From positions 11,649,952-11,713,951 of the forward strand of contig CM026423.1 of assembly GCA_014871385.1 (NCBI GenBank): DNA of 64,000 bases. Direction: 5' to 3'. Below the pieces are notes generated by a model. The model was not told the DNA's origin, ran no database searches, and saw nothing but the letters and a program-made list of their open reading frames with translations. Position numbers and translations under genes: made by a program. This DNA is from Ceratodon purpureus (Eukaryota; Streptophyta; Bryopsida; Pseudoditrichales; Ditrichaceae). Within the stretch, counting starts at the first letter, position 1, and each line of letters begins with the position of its first letter. Of this stretch, positions 1 through 10,400 are shown in pieces.

Positions 1-370
1 GTAGTGTCTATTGCACTGAACAATACAACTCGATTTGTCTCACTCCACTATACCGCATTGGGCTCCGTCAAAAAGACGAACTAAGTTGCGGGTATCCTTC
101 CAAGCTCCGCTATAGCTTCAAGGTGGAAGTAGCTACGGCAAAGAGTTTATTGTTGGTTGGATTCGGATGGTCTTAGCGCGTTTCATTGGATTTGGTGAAG
201 AAGATACAAGCGGCGAGTTCCAGATTTGGACGTAACTTTGTCGGTTTGAAAATTTGGGTAATTCAGGAGATACGGGTTCCACATAATTTATTTGAAGTCC
301 ATAAAAGTTCTTGATATTAAACTGATGGTCATATTGATTTCGTTAAAAAATGATTTTCTCAAAAAGCAAA

Positions 371-442
371 AGGAGGCAAGCGGGTTTGAACCACTGACCT
401 ATCGGACTGCAGCCGATTGCTCTACCACTGAGCTATGCCTCC
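371..442 (-). tRNA. tRNA-Cys (anticodon GCA), array copy 1
   Basis: Read on the minus strand, the gene folds into a full cloverleaf. The acceptor stem GGAGGCA/TGCCTCC is perfect, as are the D stem GCTC/GAGC and the anticodon stem ATCGG/CCGAT. The anticodon loop is CTGCAGT, giving anticodon GCA, and the T stem AGTGG/CCGCT has one G-T pair. The base after the acceptor stem is T, the U73 discriminator expected of tRNA-Cys. The A box (TAGCTCAGTGG) and B box (GGTTCAAACC) are present. A run of four T starts at the discriminator and a second T run follows, giving an RNA polymerase III terminator. The acceptor, anticodon and T stems differ from my recollection of the usual plant nuclear tRNA-Cys, yet all remain paired. 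I see no obvious TATA or CAA motif just upstream. Confidence 0.93.
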
Positions 443-965
443 GTACCGAGATCGAGCGGTGCCAAGAACTTTCGGAGCAGGACCCTTGATGACACAAAAG
501 TAAATTTTAAAAACAGTGACTTTCTTTGGATCACTATTCTTAATCCCGCACTCCAAAGAGAGTCATTGTTTTTTCTTTTGGTGAAATAAAGGGAAGTAGT
601 GTCTATTGCACTGAACAATACAACTCGATTTGTCTCACTCCACTATACCGCATTGGGCTCCGTCAAAAAGACGAACTAAGTTGCGGGTATCCTTCCAAGC
701 TCCGCTATAGCTTCAAGGTGGAAGTAGCTACGGCAAAGAGTTTATTGTTGGTTGGATTCGGATGGTCTTAGCGCGTTTCATTGGATTTGGTGAAGAAGAT
801 ACAAGCGGCGAGTTCCAGATTTGGACGTAACTTTGTCGGTTTGAAAATTTGGGTAATTCAGGAGATACGGGTTCCACATAATTTATTTGAAGTCCATAAA
901 AGTTCTTGATATTAAACTGATGGTCATATTGATTTCGTTAAAAAATGATTTTCTCAAAAAGCAAA

Positions 966-1037
966 AGGAGGCAAGCGGGTTTGAACCACTGACCTATCGG
1001 ACTGCAGCCGATTGCTCTACCACTGAGCTATGCCTCC
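966..1037 (-). tRNA. tRNA-Cys (GCA), array copy 2
   Basis: Same 72-nt gene as copy 1, no difference seen. Confidence 0.93.
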
Positions 1038-1560
1038 GTACCGAGATCGAGCGGTGCCAAGAACTTTCGGAGCAGGACCCTTGATGACACAAAAGTAAAT
1101 TTTAAAAACAGTGACTTTCTTTGGATCACTATTCTTAATCCCGCACTCCAAAGAGAGTCATTGTTTTTTCTTTTGGTGAAATAAAGGGAAGTAGTGTCTA
1201 TTGCACTGAACAATACAACTCGATTTGTCTCACTCCACTATACCGCATTGGGCTCCGTCAAAAAGACGAACTAAGTTGCGGGTATCCTTCCAAGCTCCGC
1301 TATAGCTTCAAGGTGGAAGTAGCTACGGCAAAGAGTTTATTGTTGGTTGGATTCGGATGGTCTTAGCGCGTTTCATTGGATTTGGTGAAGAAGATACAAG
1401 CGGCGAGTTCCAGATTTGGACGTAACTTTGTCGGTTTGAAAATTTGGGTAATTCAGGAGATACGGGTTCCACATAATTTATTTGAAGTCCATAAAAGTTC
1501 TTGATATTAAACTGATGGTCATATTGATTTCGTTAAAAAATGATTTTCTCAAAAAGCAAA

Positions 1561-1632
1561 AGGAGGCAAGCGGGTTTGAACCACTGACCTATCGGACTGC
1601 AGCCGATTGCTCTACCACTGAGCTTTGCCTCC
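1561..1632 (-). tRNA. tRNA-Cys (GCA), array copy 3, U8A variant
   Basis: Differs from copy 1 at tRNA position 8, where the nearly invariant T is replaced by A. U8 normally makes a tertiary pair with A14, so this copy may fold less well. Confidence 0.88.
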
Positions 1633-2155
1633 GTACCGAGATCGAGCGGTGCCAAGAACTTTCGGAGCAGGACCCTTGATGACACAAAAGTAAATTTTAA
1701 AAACAGTGACTTTCTTTGGATCACTATTCTTAATCCCGCACTCCAAAGAGAGTCATTGTTTTTTCTTTTGGTGAAATAAAGGGAAGTAGTGTCTATTGCA
1801 CTGAACAATACAACTCGATTTGTCTCACTCCACTATACCGCATTGGGCTCCGTCAAAAAGACGAACTAAGTTGCGGGTATCCTTCCAAGCTCCGCTATAG
1901 CTTCAAGGTGGAAGTAGCTACGGCAAAGAGTTTATTGTTGGTTGGATTCGGATGGTCTTAGCGCGTTTCATTGGATTTGGTGAAGAAGATACAAGCGGCG
2001 AGTTCCAGATTTGGACGTAACTTTGTCGGTTTGAAAATTTGGGTAATTCAGGAGATACGGGTTCCACATAATTTATTTGAAGTCCATAAAAGTTCTTGAT
2101 ATTAAACTGATGGTCATATTGATTTCGTTAAAAAATGATTTTCTCAAAAAGCAAA

Positions 2156-2227
2156 AGGAGGCAAGCGGGTTTGAACCACTGACCTATCGGACTGCAGCCG
2201 ATTGCTCTACCACTGAGCTTTGCCTCC
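2156..2227 (-). tRNA. tRNA-Cys (GCA), array copy 4, U8A variant
   Basis: Carries the same position-8 T-to-A change as its neighbour at 1561, so the two adjacent copies share ancestry within the array. Confidence 0.88.
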
Positions 2228-2750
2228 GTACCGAGATCGAGCGGTGCCAAGAACTTTCGGAGCAGGACCCTTGATGACACAAAAGTAAATTTTAAAAACA
2301 GTGACTTTCTTTGGATCACTATTCTTAATCCCGCACTCCAAAGAGAGTCATTGTTTTTTCTTTTGGTGAAATAAAGGGAAGTAGTGTCTATTGCACTGAA
2401 CAATACAACTCGATTTGTCTCACTCCACTATACCGCATTGGGCTCCGTCAAAAAGACGAACTAAGTTGCGGGTATCCTTCCAAGCTCCGCTATAGCTTCA
2501 AGGTGGAAGTAGCTACGGCAAAGAGTTTATTGTTGGTTGGATTCGGATGGTCTTAGCGCGTTTCATTGGATTTGGTGAAGAAGATACAAGCGGCGAGTTC
2601 CAGATTTGGACGTAACTTTGTCGGTTTGAAAATTTGGGTAATTCAGGAGATACGGGTTCCACATAATTTATTTGAAGTCCATAAAAGTTCTTGATATTAA
2701 ACTGATGGTCATATTGATTTCGTTAAAAAATGATTTTCTCAAAAAGCAAA

Positions 2751-2822
2751 AGGAGGCAAGCGGGTTTGAACCACTGACCTATCGGACTGCAGCCGATTGC
2801 TCTACCACTGAGCTATGCCTCC
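2751..2822 (-). tRNA. tRNA-Cys (GCA), array copy 5
   Basis: Same as copy 1, with T8 restored. Confidence 0.93.
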
Positions 2823-3345
2823 GTACCGAGATCGAGCGGTGCCAAGAACTTTCGGAGCAGGACCCTTGATGACACAAAAGTAAATTTTAAAAACAGTGAC
2901 TTTCTTTGGATCACTATTCTTAATCCCGCACTCCAAAGAGAGTCATTGTTTTTTCTTTTGGTGAAATAAAGGGAAGTAGTGTCTATTGCACTGAACAATA
3001 CAACTCGATTTGTCTCACTCCACTATACCGCATTGGGCTCCGTCAAAAAGACGAACTAAGTTGCGGGTATCCTTCCAAGCTCCGCTATAGCTTCAAGGTG
3101 GAAGTAGCTACGGCAAAGAGTTTATTGTTGGTTGGATTCGGATGGTCTTAGCGCGTTTCATTGGATTTGGTGAAGAAGATACAAGCGGCGAGTTCCAGAT
3201 TTGGACGTAACTTTGTCGGTTTGAAAATTTGGGTAATTCAGGAGATACGGGTTCCACATAATTTATTTGAAGTCCATAAAAGTTCTTGATATTAAACTGA
3301 TGGTCATATTGATTTCGTTAAAAAATGATTTTCTCAAAAAGCAAA

Positions 3346-3375
3346 AGGAGGCAAGCGGGTTTGAACCACTGACCT
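3346..3375 (-). pseudogene. Split tRNA-Cys, 3' half
   Basis: The acceptor 3' strand and T-arm of array copy 6, cut off at the variable loop by the 13.26-kb insertion. The missing 5' part lies at 16653-16694. The last 18 bases (3358-3375) are the left copy of the target-site duplication. Neither piece can make a tRNA. Confidence 0.95.
3358..3375. repeat. Target-site duplication, left copy
   Basis: The 18-bp word GGTTTGAACCACTGACCT occurs here and again at 16635-16652. The bases on either side differ between the two copies, which fixes the ends. Read on the minus strand it holds the B box and variable loop of the tRNA gene. Confidence 0.93.
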
Positions 3376-5529
3376 TGAAATCCCCACCGGGGTTATTGTA
3401 ACAATTGGCTAGAGACAGACCGGTTTTATCCGGCCCGTAAAAGTTTTTCATCTTACTGGGGAATTTAGTTACCCTTGTGTTCACTAGTCTGATTAACAGA
3501 CTGTAGCGAATGGCTTACTACCATTTACTGGGAAATATCTTTCCCTGTCACATTCCTGCTCTATTGTGTATAAAGATATTATAATGTAATAAAGTACTTG
3601 CTGATCTTCCTATTGCAAACCATTGAAGACAGAGTCTCCCTGTACTCGATAAAAGATCCGACTATCTAGGTAATTATTGAGTTATCTTAATGACAACCTA
3701 AGAGTACCCCTTAATTGCAAAGCTCAATCATCAAGGGAAATAATGAGACGGGAGACAAAACTGATGAAACCTTATCTGGTTCCCCCAAGTGGAGTCCACA
3801 TGATTAGCTAGTTTGATGAGCTGGGGCTTGAAACTTGAGTAGTAATTGGTTCTTCAGTTTGAGAACTCCCAGTTGCAATTCGAAAAGCTGCTGTTGTTGT
3901 CCATGGAGCTTGGTGCGTCTGTCCCATTCGTTGGAGCAGAAGAAAGTCCCAGTTTGCCTCCTCTAAAACGAGTGGTGAAAAAAGAAAAAAAAGAAAGCAA
4001 AGAAAAAGGCGAGATGTCTCGATTGCCTCGGTCCCATGAGCAGCAGTAATTGCCTTTCTCATGGGCTTTAGCTGCCTGGCGAATTATCCCTGAATGCCTA
4101 AAAAACCAATCCAATGCTAGAAGAGCAAATTGGGCTAGCCTACTAAATACAAAAGAGGGAGGAACTGGCCCAAATCGAAAATTAAGACCCCCATATACAT
4201 GAGAATTATAGTAAAATTTGAAGGGAAATTGGCTGTAATCAACTGGCAGTGGGGTAGGAGAGAAATGGATCAAAAAACGGAAGAAATAGAAGGGAAGGAG
4301 AAAAGCTAAAGGAAAAAAATAAAATGAAGGAAAGGAGGGGGTGGGTAGTGAAACTACCCGGGTGAAATAATTGCGACCCTTCACAGGTTACACGTTTGAC
4401 AGCTGTGAACGGTCGCGCTCTCGGGATGAGCCGCGCATATCTTGTCACAGTTAGCATCTTAGGTGGGGCTAGCACCGTTGGTTGGGAACAACTCAGTTTC
4501 CTGCCAATAATTGCTCACTAGAGGGTTTGTCAAGCCACTTCATGCCACCGACCCGCTCAACGGGGCCTTGTTACGGATTCGAACCCGGACCGGTTCGAAT
4601 AACAAACGCTCTTATAACCATCCCAACCAACGAAAGAGCTTGTGGCTTGACGTACATCTCAAAATAAGCAACACTATAAGTATAAGAGAAAAAAAACTCA
4701 CCCCTTACTGATCTCTCTGTTTTTTCTCTCAATTCTCTCTCTTTTTTCTCTCAGAGACTGGCCTGTTCCCTTATGTTAACTGCCCTGTACCTTTGAAAAT
4801 AAAACCCCTGTCCTCCAAACAAGGGATTCTTTCTCGGGCCTCCTGATGCGTACGTAGATCTTCTGCTGAAAACTTCCTTCTTGTGGCGAGATGAACTATA
4901 CTCTGCTGTTTGAAATTAGGTCAAACGCTGGAATACTTTCGGTGGGGAAGGTTTTGGTGTCTGAGAATCTGCCTTCTGATTTCTCCTTGATTGTTGTCCA
5001 TTGGTCATCTTGAAATTGTCGATGGCCCTTCCCTTCCTTCTCCTCTTACATCTGTGAGAGAGTTTTAGGTCAGAAATTTACCAAATAGGGAGGAGATGTG
5101 GGCGTGTTGGGAGTCCCTCAGGTACCGTTAGAATTATCTAGCTCCTCGTGAGAGCTACTGCTGTTGGCTGAAATGAAGGCGCTGCTTCTCCGATGTCGAA
5201 ATCTGAACCTAAGAATTCCCAGCCGTGGCTTCTCCTTCTAAAACCTCGTTGTAGCTGGTTGAGTCGATTGCTTGTTGCAATTACTTCTCGGATTTTAGGT
5301 TGGGTTGAGAGGATCGGTGAAGATCCGGTGATGAGTCGCAATGTCGAGTCCTATCTGGGTGTTTCCTGTCTTGTTGAGGCACAATGTCACTTCTCTTTCA
5401 TTTGCTCCCATCATGAGCCGTCATTGGCGATTTCCTTTGATCTGGGTGCTCAATGTTAGGTTTTTATTGAGGCTGTCCCTTCTTCGCTCTTCATCATCGT
5501 CAATTATGGGTCTGTCTGAATCCCGAGAG
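3376..5529. other. Non-coding 3' part of the element
   Basis: No convincing gene. It holds the terminal hairpin at 3382-3392, a purine-rich plus-strand tract at about 4250-4345, a perfect small hairpin near 4346-4362 (GGGTAGT, GAA loop, ACTACCC), the tRNA-like motif at 4568-4627 and a pyrimidine-rich stretch at about 4700-4755. Long minus-strand open frames at 3854-4384 are low-complexity read-through of the purine tract. Confidence 0.5.
4568..4627 (-). promoter_or_regulatory. tRNA-like RNA polymerase III promoter motif
   Basis: On the minus strand, 4576-4586 reads GGTTCGAATCC, a perfect match to the B-box consensus. About 30-40 nt upstream (4614-4627) is an A-box-like word (TGGTTGGGATGG, one mismatch). 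The B box also sits in a palindrome: TTGTTA (4568-4573) and TTCGAACC (4578-4585) pair with GGTTCGAA (4592-4599) and TAACAA (4600-4605). The cloverleaf is degenerate, so this is not a tRNA gene. It could be a SINE-like head or a structural motif of the element's RNA. Confidence 0.4.
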
Positions 5530-5537
5530 TATAAAAT
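5530..5537 (+). promoter_or_regulatory. TATA box for plus-strand ORF
   Basis: TATAAAAT on the plus strand, in a GC-richer surrounding, about 185 bp before the ATG at 5723. It is a good match to a plant core promoter and points away from the LINE's own transcription direction. Confidence 0.4.
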
Positions 5538-5722
5538 GGGGTGCGGTGTCTCTGGCGAATTCGTGTGTTGTATGAGTTTCTCTGGAGGTTCTCCCCTGTC
5601 TGCAACTTCGGTGGGGTTTTGTTACTTGGGTATTCGCCATGGCTGGCTCCCGGAGCCTTATCTTCCAATGGCTCTCCGTCGTGTATCGTCGCTAGGAGGT
5701 GGATCGCTTGAATTTGCCCGCA

Positions 5723-6214
5723 ATGCCCGCGCTGAAGGAGGTTTTGTTCAGCACCGGGAAGATAAAGTGGACTGAGGCGTGTTTTAACGAACTCCATCTG
5801 ATGGGGTGTGCCGTGGGGATCTCCTTCTTTCAGTATGTGCGCGATCTCAAGATTCCGGAGGTTGAAGGGATGTGCGCGGCATATCCGGTGCTAATTACTG
5901 GAGCAAATTCCAGCGGGTCTTCTTCCTCGTCTTCGTCTGATTGTAAGACCGAGTCCTTGGCCAAGACCACATCGTCGGGGAGTGGGTCCGGTTTAGATGG
6001 CAGTGATGATTCTGGCGGGATCGGTGTGTATGTTGAATCTTCTCCTGATCGTGAACCTGCTGATAGTGACGATCCTCCTTACTACTTCGGTGCGCCAGAT
6101 TCGTCGTCCAGCGAGGATAGCGCTTATAATTCCTTCACCACTCGAGAGTCTGAGGGTAAATCCTGGTCTTCGACTGGAGCAGTGTCTCCCTGCTCGGGTT
6201 ATGACTCGTTCTAA
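5723..6214 (+). CDS. 163-aa acidic, Ser/Asp-rich protein, antisense to the LINE
   Basis: Starts at ATG 5723 and ends at TAA 6212-6214. The first half looks globular (for example KIKWTEACFNELHLMGCAVG). The second half, from about residue 60, is a run of Ser, Gly, Asp and Glu, as in a disordered acidic tail. Mixed codon use with many G/C third positions, absence of repeats at the DNA level and a TATA box 185 bp upstream favour a real coding region. I do not recognise the family and see no catalytic motif. It lies inside the insertion, on the strand opposite ORF1 and ORF2, so it would be an antisense accessory gene, a captured host gene or a chance ORF. Confidence 0.45.
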   Translation: MPALKEVLFSTGKIKWTEACFNELHLMGCAVGISFFQYVRDLKIPEVEGMCAAYPVLITGANSSGSSSSSSSDCKTESLAKTTSSGSGSGLDGSDDSGGIGVYVESSPDREPADSDDPPYYFGAPDSSSSEDSAYNSFTTRESEGKSWSSTGAVSPCSGYDSF

Positions 6215-7216
6215 GATGTTCGGCGAGGTTGCATGCTGAGGCTGTGTCGCACCCGTGGCTTGGAGAGGTGTCTAATACCTCGGTGCTGTTGTTGATATCA
6301 GAAGTGTGATGTTGTAACCGTTCAGTGGTGTTCTTCAGGGGTCTCAGGTTAGGTTTCGAATTTTCCAGACTTTGGGCGATGCCTGTAAAACAATTTGTGT
6401 ATACAAACGCTGTGCAGGAGAAATCCCCCTTTATTTTGCAAAGGCTTGGGTTAAGTAATCGGATTAAGTATAGGTTAGGGATAGTTTGATCTAAGAAACT
6501 CTGATCTCAAGGTTGAACCTGGTTAGTCTAAGCTCTTGGGCTGACTGAATGTCTTCTCTGTTTCTTTGTAAATAGAGTAGATCTGAAAGATCTGTTGGAA
6601 GGAGTAAATGCTGCCTGAGACAGAATGTTGGGTTTGGATTTGTTTGACCTCTGGCTCTAATGGTTTTAGTCTTAAAATCTCCAGGTTATGTCGAGGATTA
6701 GTCTAAGGGTAGGTTGGTGTAAGGATCTATTCTCCAGGATGCTAGGGAGCTAAGGTTCTTCTATAATTGGGCTTGTGTGCGAGAGTTCTTGGATGAAGTA
6801 TCCACCGTTTCTCTCTAACTGGTTGTCAAGGAATCTGATAAATTGTTAAGACAGTAAAGAGGGGTGGTAACTTTCCTGATGGATGAGTGTACGGTGGTTG
6901 AGTCACTCTGGCTGAGTTGTGGAAATCTTGTGGACCCGCCTGACTTTCTGGGGACGCTTGTGTGGGTCACTGTTCCTTGCAGCAGATTGAGTGGAGGACA
7001 GCTACAGAGGGTTTGTCGGATCTGGTGTAACGTCTCTCTCCATCATGTTGTGTTTTCGTGGGGTGTCCGTGGTGTGTGAGGCAGGAGCTCCTTGTTTTTG
7101 ATCTTCTCGGAGTCCGGCCTGCTTGTTGGTCTCCTTCTTACATCTCTGGTATGTTCTTCTATCCCATATGCTGAAGGTCTTGAATCGTTGTTTCTGGCTT
7201 AGGATAGTCTATCTGT
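6215..7216. other. Element interior with no recognised gene
   Basis: About 1 kb between the plus-strand ORF and ORF3. Short open frames only (for example 6864-7079 plus), with no domain or codon signal I would defend. Confidence 0.4.
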
Positions 7217-7450
7217 TCAGTCTTCATCATATCTCTTTTCTACCTGTGTTGCTTCTTCAAGTTCTCTGAGTAGTTCTTCCGCATCCCACCATTCCTCCAT
7301 TCGTTCGTTAGCAAATCGAGGTGTATATGGTTTGTGATTAGGAACGTCGATTGCATGGTGGCCAAGAGTACAAATCCCATGGTGTGCCATGAAGTCGCTG
7401 ACCTCCTGTTGTGCTTGGATATTTGTTCTTGGTGAGGAGGGGGCTGTCAT
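7217..7450 (-). CDS. Possible ORF3 of the LINE, 77 aa, acidic
   Basis: Begins with a true ATG at 7448-7450, only 21 bp after the ORF2 stop, and runs in the same direction. The protein is strongly acidic near the C-terminus (EEWWDAEELLRELEEATQVE) and the composition looks protein-like. No known domain. It could be a third LINE product translated by reinitiation, or a remnant of a longer ORF2 tail. Confidence 0.35.
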   Translation of the reverse strand: MTAPSSPRTNIQAQQEVSDFMAHHGICTLGHHAIDVPNHKPYTPRFANERMEEWWDAEELLRELEEATQVEKRYDED

Positions 7451-7471
7451 TGGGGGGAGGCTGTTCGCGTA

Positions 7472-10400
7472 TTAATTTCCCAGCGGATTGCGAGAGTAGG
7501 TTACCGGTGTTTGTTTCTCTTCCTCCCGTTGCTGTTCCAGGTGAGAGGGGTGGCCGACTCCTATACCCCGTGTTGTTGTTGGTTTTTTCTTGTAAGTTTT
7601 TTGTTTGGGTCTTGTTGTGTGAGTCCCCCTCCTGCTCTGAAATATGTTAGGGGGTTGACTGGGTTGTTGATGTAGTGGTTCTTCCCTTTGAGTTCTTTGA
7701 TCTGAGGGCTGATTCGGATATGTTGTTGGTGCTACATGAGGTGGCTGGTCTTGTGCTTGATTCGTAGAAGCGACTGATGCTCCTTCCGGTTGGGGTGCTG
7801 TGTTGGAAAGAGGAACCGACATAGAAGGTATGTTGATTTTCTTCTTAAACGCCTTCTGTTTTGGTCTGCTAACCGGTGTAGTTCTGCTAGATGAGGGGCC
7901 TTCTGAGTGATTCGAGTTTGTTTGCTGTGGTGGAGATGTCTGATGTTGTGGTGGTTTCTGCGTCTTCTTTTCTTCTCGTCGTTTCTGTTTCTCCACGGCT
8001 GGGTTGTAGTATCCGGTATGGATGGGGATTTTTGGTGGTCCCTTTCTTCTGGTTACTCGTGTCGGCACTGATGTTGGCGTTGGTGTCGTAGTTGGAGCTG
8101 ACCAAGTGCTAAGCGTCAAAACCGGTGTTGCCTTTGGAGGACGTTTTGGTCTTCTTCGACTCCCAGCTGCCGAGCACTCCGCCTGTGAAGGTCTAGTCGT
8201 CATACTATTAGTGTCGACGGTCTGTTTGTATGTTGCTCTGGTACTTCTGCCTTGTGCTGGTCGATATGCTCTTGGTATGGTTGATGATTGTCTCAAAATT
8301 TCTTCCATGGCTTGTTGAAGTAATTCGGTAGCTCTCTTAACTGCTTCTTGCTGATCTTGAGGTTCATCGTCTTCTTCTGTAGGTGTAAAATGACTTTGCG
8401 GGATGTTTGAGGCCATACCTTGAGGTAAGTAGCTTGAAGGTGGAAGTAGTTGCCATTGTAGCAGTCCTTCCCTATTTTTTGCAAAGATGTCGTCTTTAGT
8501 CCAAACTTGGTAGAACAAATTTCGCATATGTTGTTTTCTAGTTTCTGATCGAGGATGTCGGGTGATGTCTCTGTATGCTTCCATCCCTGTAAAAATAACA
8601 GTACGCCAAGCTTGATATAACGCAAGACCTGGATGGAGATTTTCTTGACGAATTTCAAAGGCGCAGCGTTGACACCACGTGTGCCAAAGTAAGGCTGAGC
8701 GCAACAGGTCCCATGGTGTGTTGGTATTGACTATGATCCTGCCCTCGAAATCCCATTTGAAGTTATCATATTCTGGCCTTGTTCCTGGTGCTTGAAGTGA
8801 CCCTGTAATATGATCCGGCCACTGTGCACAGTAGGCTGGTAGTGTGGATGTTGCTCTTAAAGCTTGAAATCTGGTCCATACTATGGCTATGTGTGGACAC
8901 TTGACTAACGAATGTTCTATCGAATCTTCAATATCTGTGTCGTTGCAGATTCGGCAGTGTCCTTCCCCTCCGATCTTTTTTCTCTAGGAACCTGTGGGTA
9001 AGCCTCCTGCTAGAGTTAGCCAGTTCATCATGGCTATTTTCCTAGGTTTCCATTGATGCCATAGTCTGTAGAAAAATTCTGATTGGGCTTGAGGAGTGTA
9101 TCCTACATCCTGGAGGGCTCTTTTAAACCACATAATTTCCTTTGAGTCCTCCAGATGAATCCTATATCCTCTCTTAACTGTATATTGAAAAAATTGAAGC
9201 TTAGGGGCACCAGAAAAGGCCCTCCATGTCCACTGCTTAGGGTCCCAATCCATGTCCCGGATGTAGTTTCTCTCCCAGAGCCAAATTGTTTTACTCTTAT
9301 TTGGTGTAATCGCAGGGTTGTAATGTTCAAATGCTCCATTAGCTCCGTGTCTGGTTACCACTCGGACTTCGGAGTAAATTCTTCTTGGCAGTTCTATCAG
9401 GTTGGGTAAGTGTTCCACCAGTCGATCATTTGGTTGAATTTTATATATTTTTGCCCATTGAGCACCATCTATGATAGTCTGGACATGGTAGACGTATTCC
9501 ATGATGCCGTCATTTTTTTCCGATAGCCAACAGTTCGATCTCATGGGTTCCTGGAATGGTTTCCATGCTATGCTTTGAATAAGTTGCCGTCGATGTGATT
9601 TGACTATTCGACGATGAGCTCCTGTTTGAGTTCTGATCACTCTAGAGGATTTCCACTGTTGTCTCCTTGTTGACCAGAGCTCTCCGATTGTATTAATCCC
9701 TTTGATTGCCCAATTTCTGTAGCGAGTTTTCACGTCGAATCCCCATAGTTGACCCTGGGGTGAACTAATGAGGCGGTTACCATATAATGGTTCGCGTCTA
9801 ATCTCTCCTTCAGTTCGGGGCGGGTGTTGTTCAAGTCCTGTCTGAACTGTGCTCCAACTGTCCAGAATCCCTTTCCACAGTGCTGTGCCCGGGATGTTTA
9901 AGTATTTCGTTTGCTGGTGCATCCATCGTTTAGATTGAGGCCATGCTCCATTCTTCTGGAAGCTAATTTGGTTGATTCTGAAATGTATGAATGCTTTCCA
10001 GGGTTCTTTGTCTGGACACAATCCACGAACCATTAGTTTGGTTAGAAGTGCCCTAGTTTGTGCCCCTAGATCTATGACTTTGATGCCGCCTTTGCTGACT
10101 GGAATCTGGGCGATGGTCCATCTGAGTTTAGCCCGAGTCCGTCCTGCTGCCTTTCCGCTCCATAGGAAATCTCTGATCATTGCTTTTGTTTTCTGGAGTG
10201 CAGTTTTGGAGAAAACCGCGCAGCTCGCCAAGAACCATACAGAGGCTAGGATAACCTGGTTGACTATGAGAGTCCTACCTGCAAGGGATAGAAATTTACT
10301 GCTCCATTTCCTGATTTCATTTCGAATCTTGAGGATCAGAGAGTTGTCCAGTTCTTCAAGAGGAAGTTTGAACCCGAGCGGGAAGCCGAGATAGCGAACC

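Larger units (their letters stand above)
1..3375 (-). repeat. Left segment of 595-bp tRNA-Cys tandem array
   Basis: Direct head-to-tail repeats with a period of exactly 595 bp; equivalent points lie at 292, 887, 1482, 2077 and 2672. Each unit has one tRNA-Cys gene on the minus strand and about 520 bp of non-coding spacer. The window opens inside a unit, so the array continues to the left. The sixth unit is interrupted at 3375 by a LINE-bearing insertion and resumes at 16635. Units 3 and 4 share one substitution in the tRNA; otherwise I see near identity. Small open frames of 61-65 codons recur in every unit but overlap the tRNA and are not believable proteins. Confidence 0.97.

Noticed and set aside
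292..489. 65-codon and 61-codon open frames present in every 595-bp unit
   Set aside because: They cross the tRNA gene or its flanks, begin at non-ATG codons in part, and are repeated only because the DNA unit is repeated.
487..617. C/D-box snoRNA in the array spacer
   Set aside because: TTGATGA and CTGA words are present but about 115 nt apart, without a terminal stem or internal C'/D' boxes.
3854..4384. 176-aa minus-strand ORF
   Set aside because: Low-complexity Phe/Pro/Ser reading of a purine-rich tract; no protein-like signature.
5341..5775. 144-aa plus-strand ORF
   Set aside because: Overlaps the TATA box and the better-supported ORF at 5723-6214 in another frame; composition is not convincing.
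9972..10394. 140-aa plus-strand ORF
   Set aside because: Antisense shadow of the LINE reverse transcriptase.
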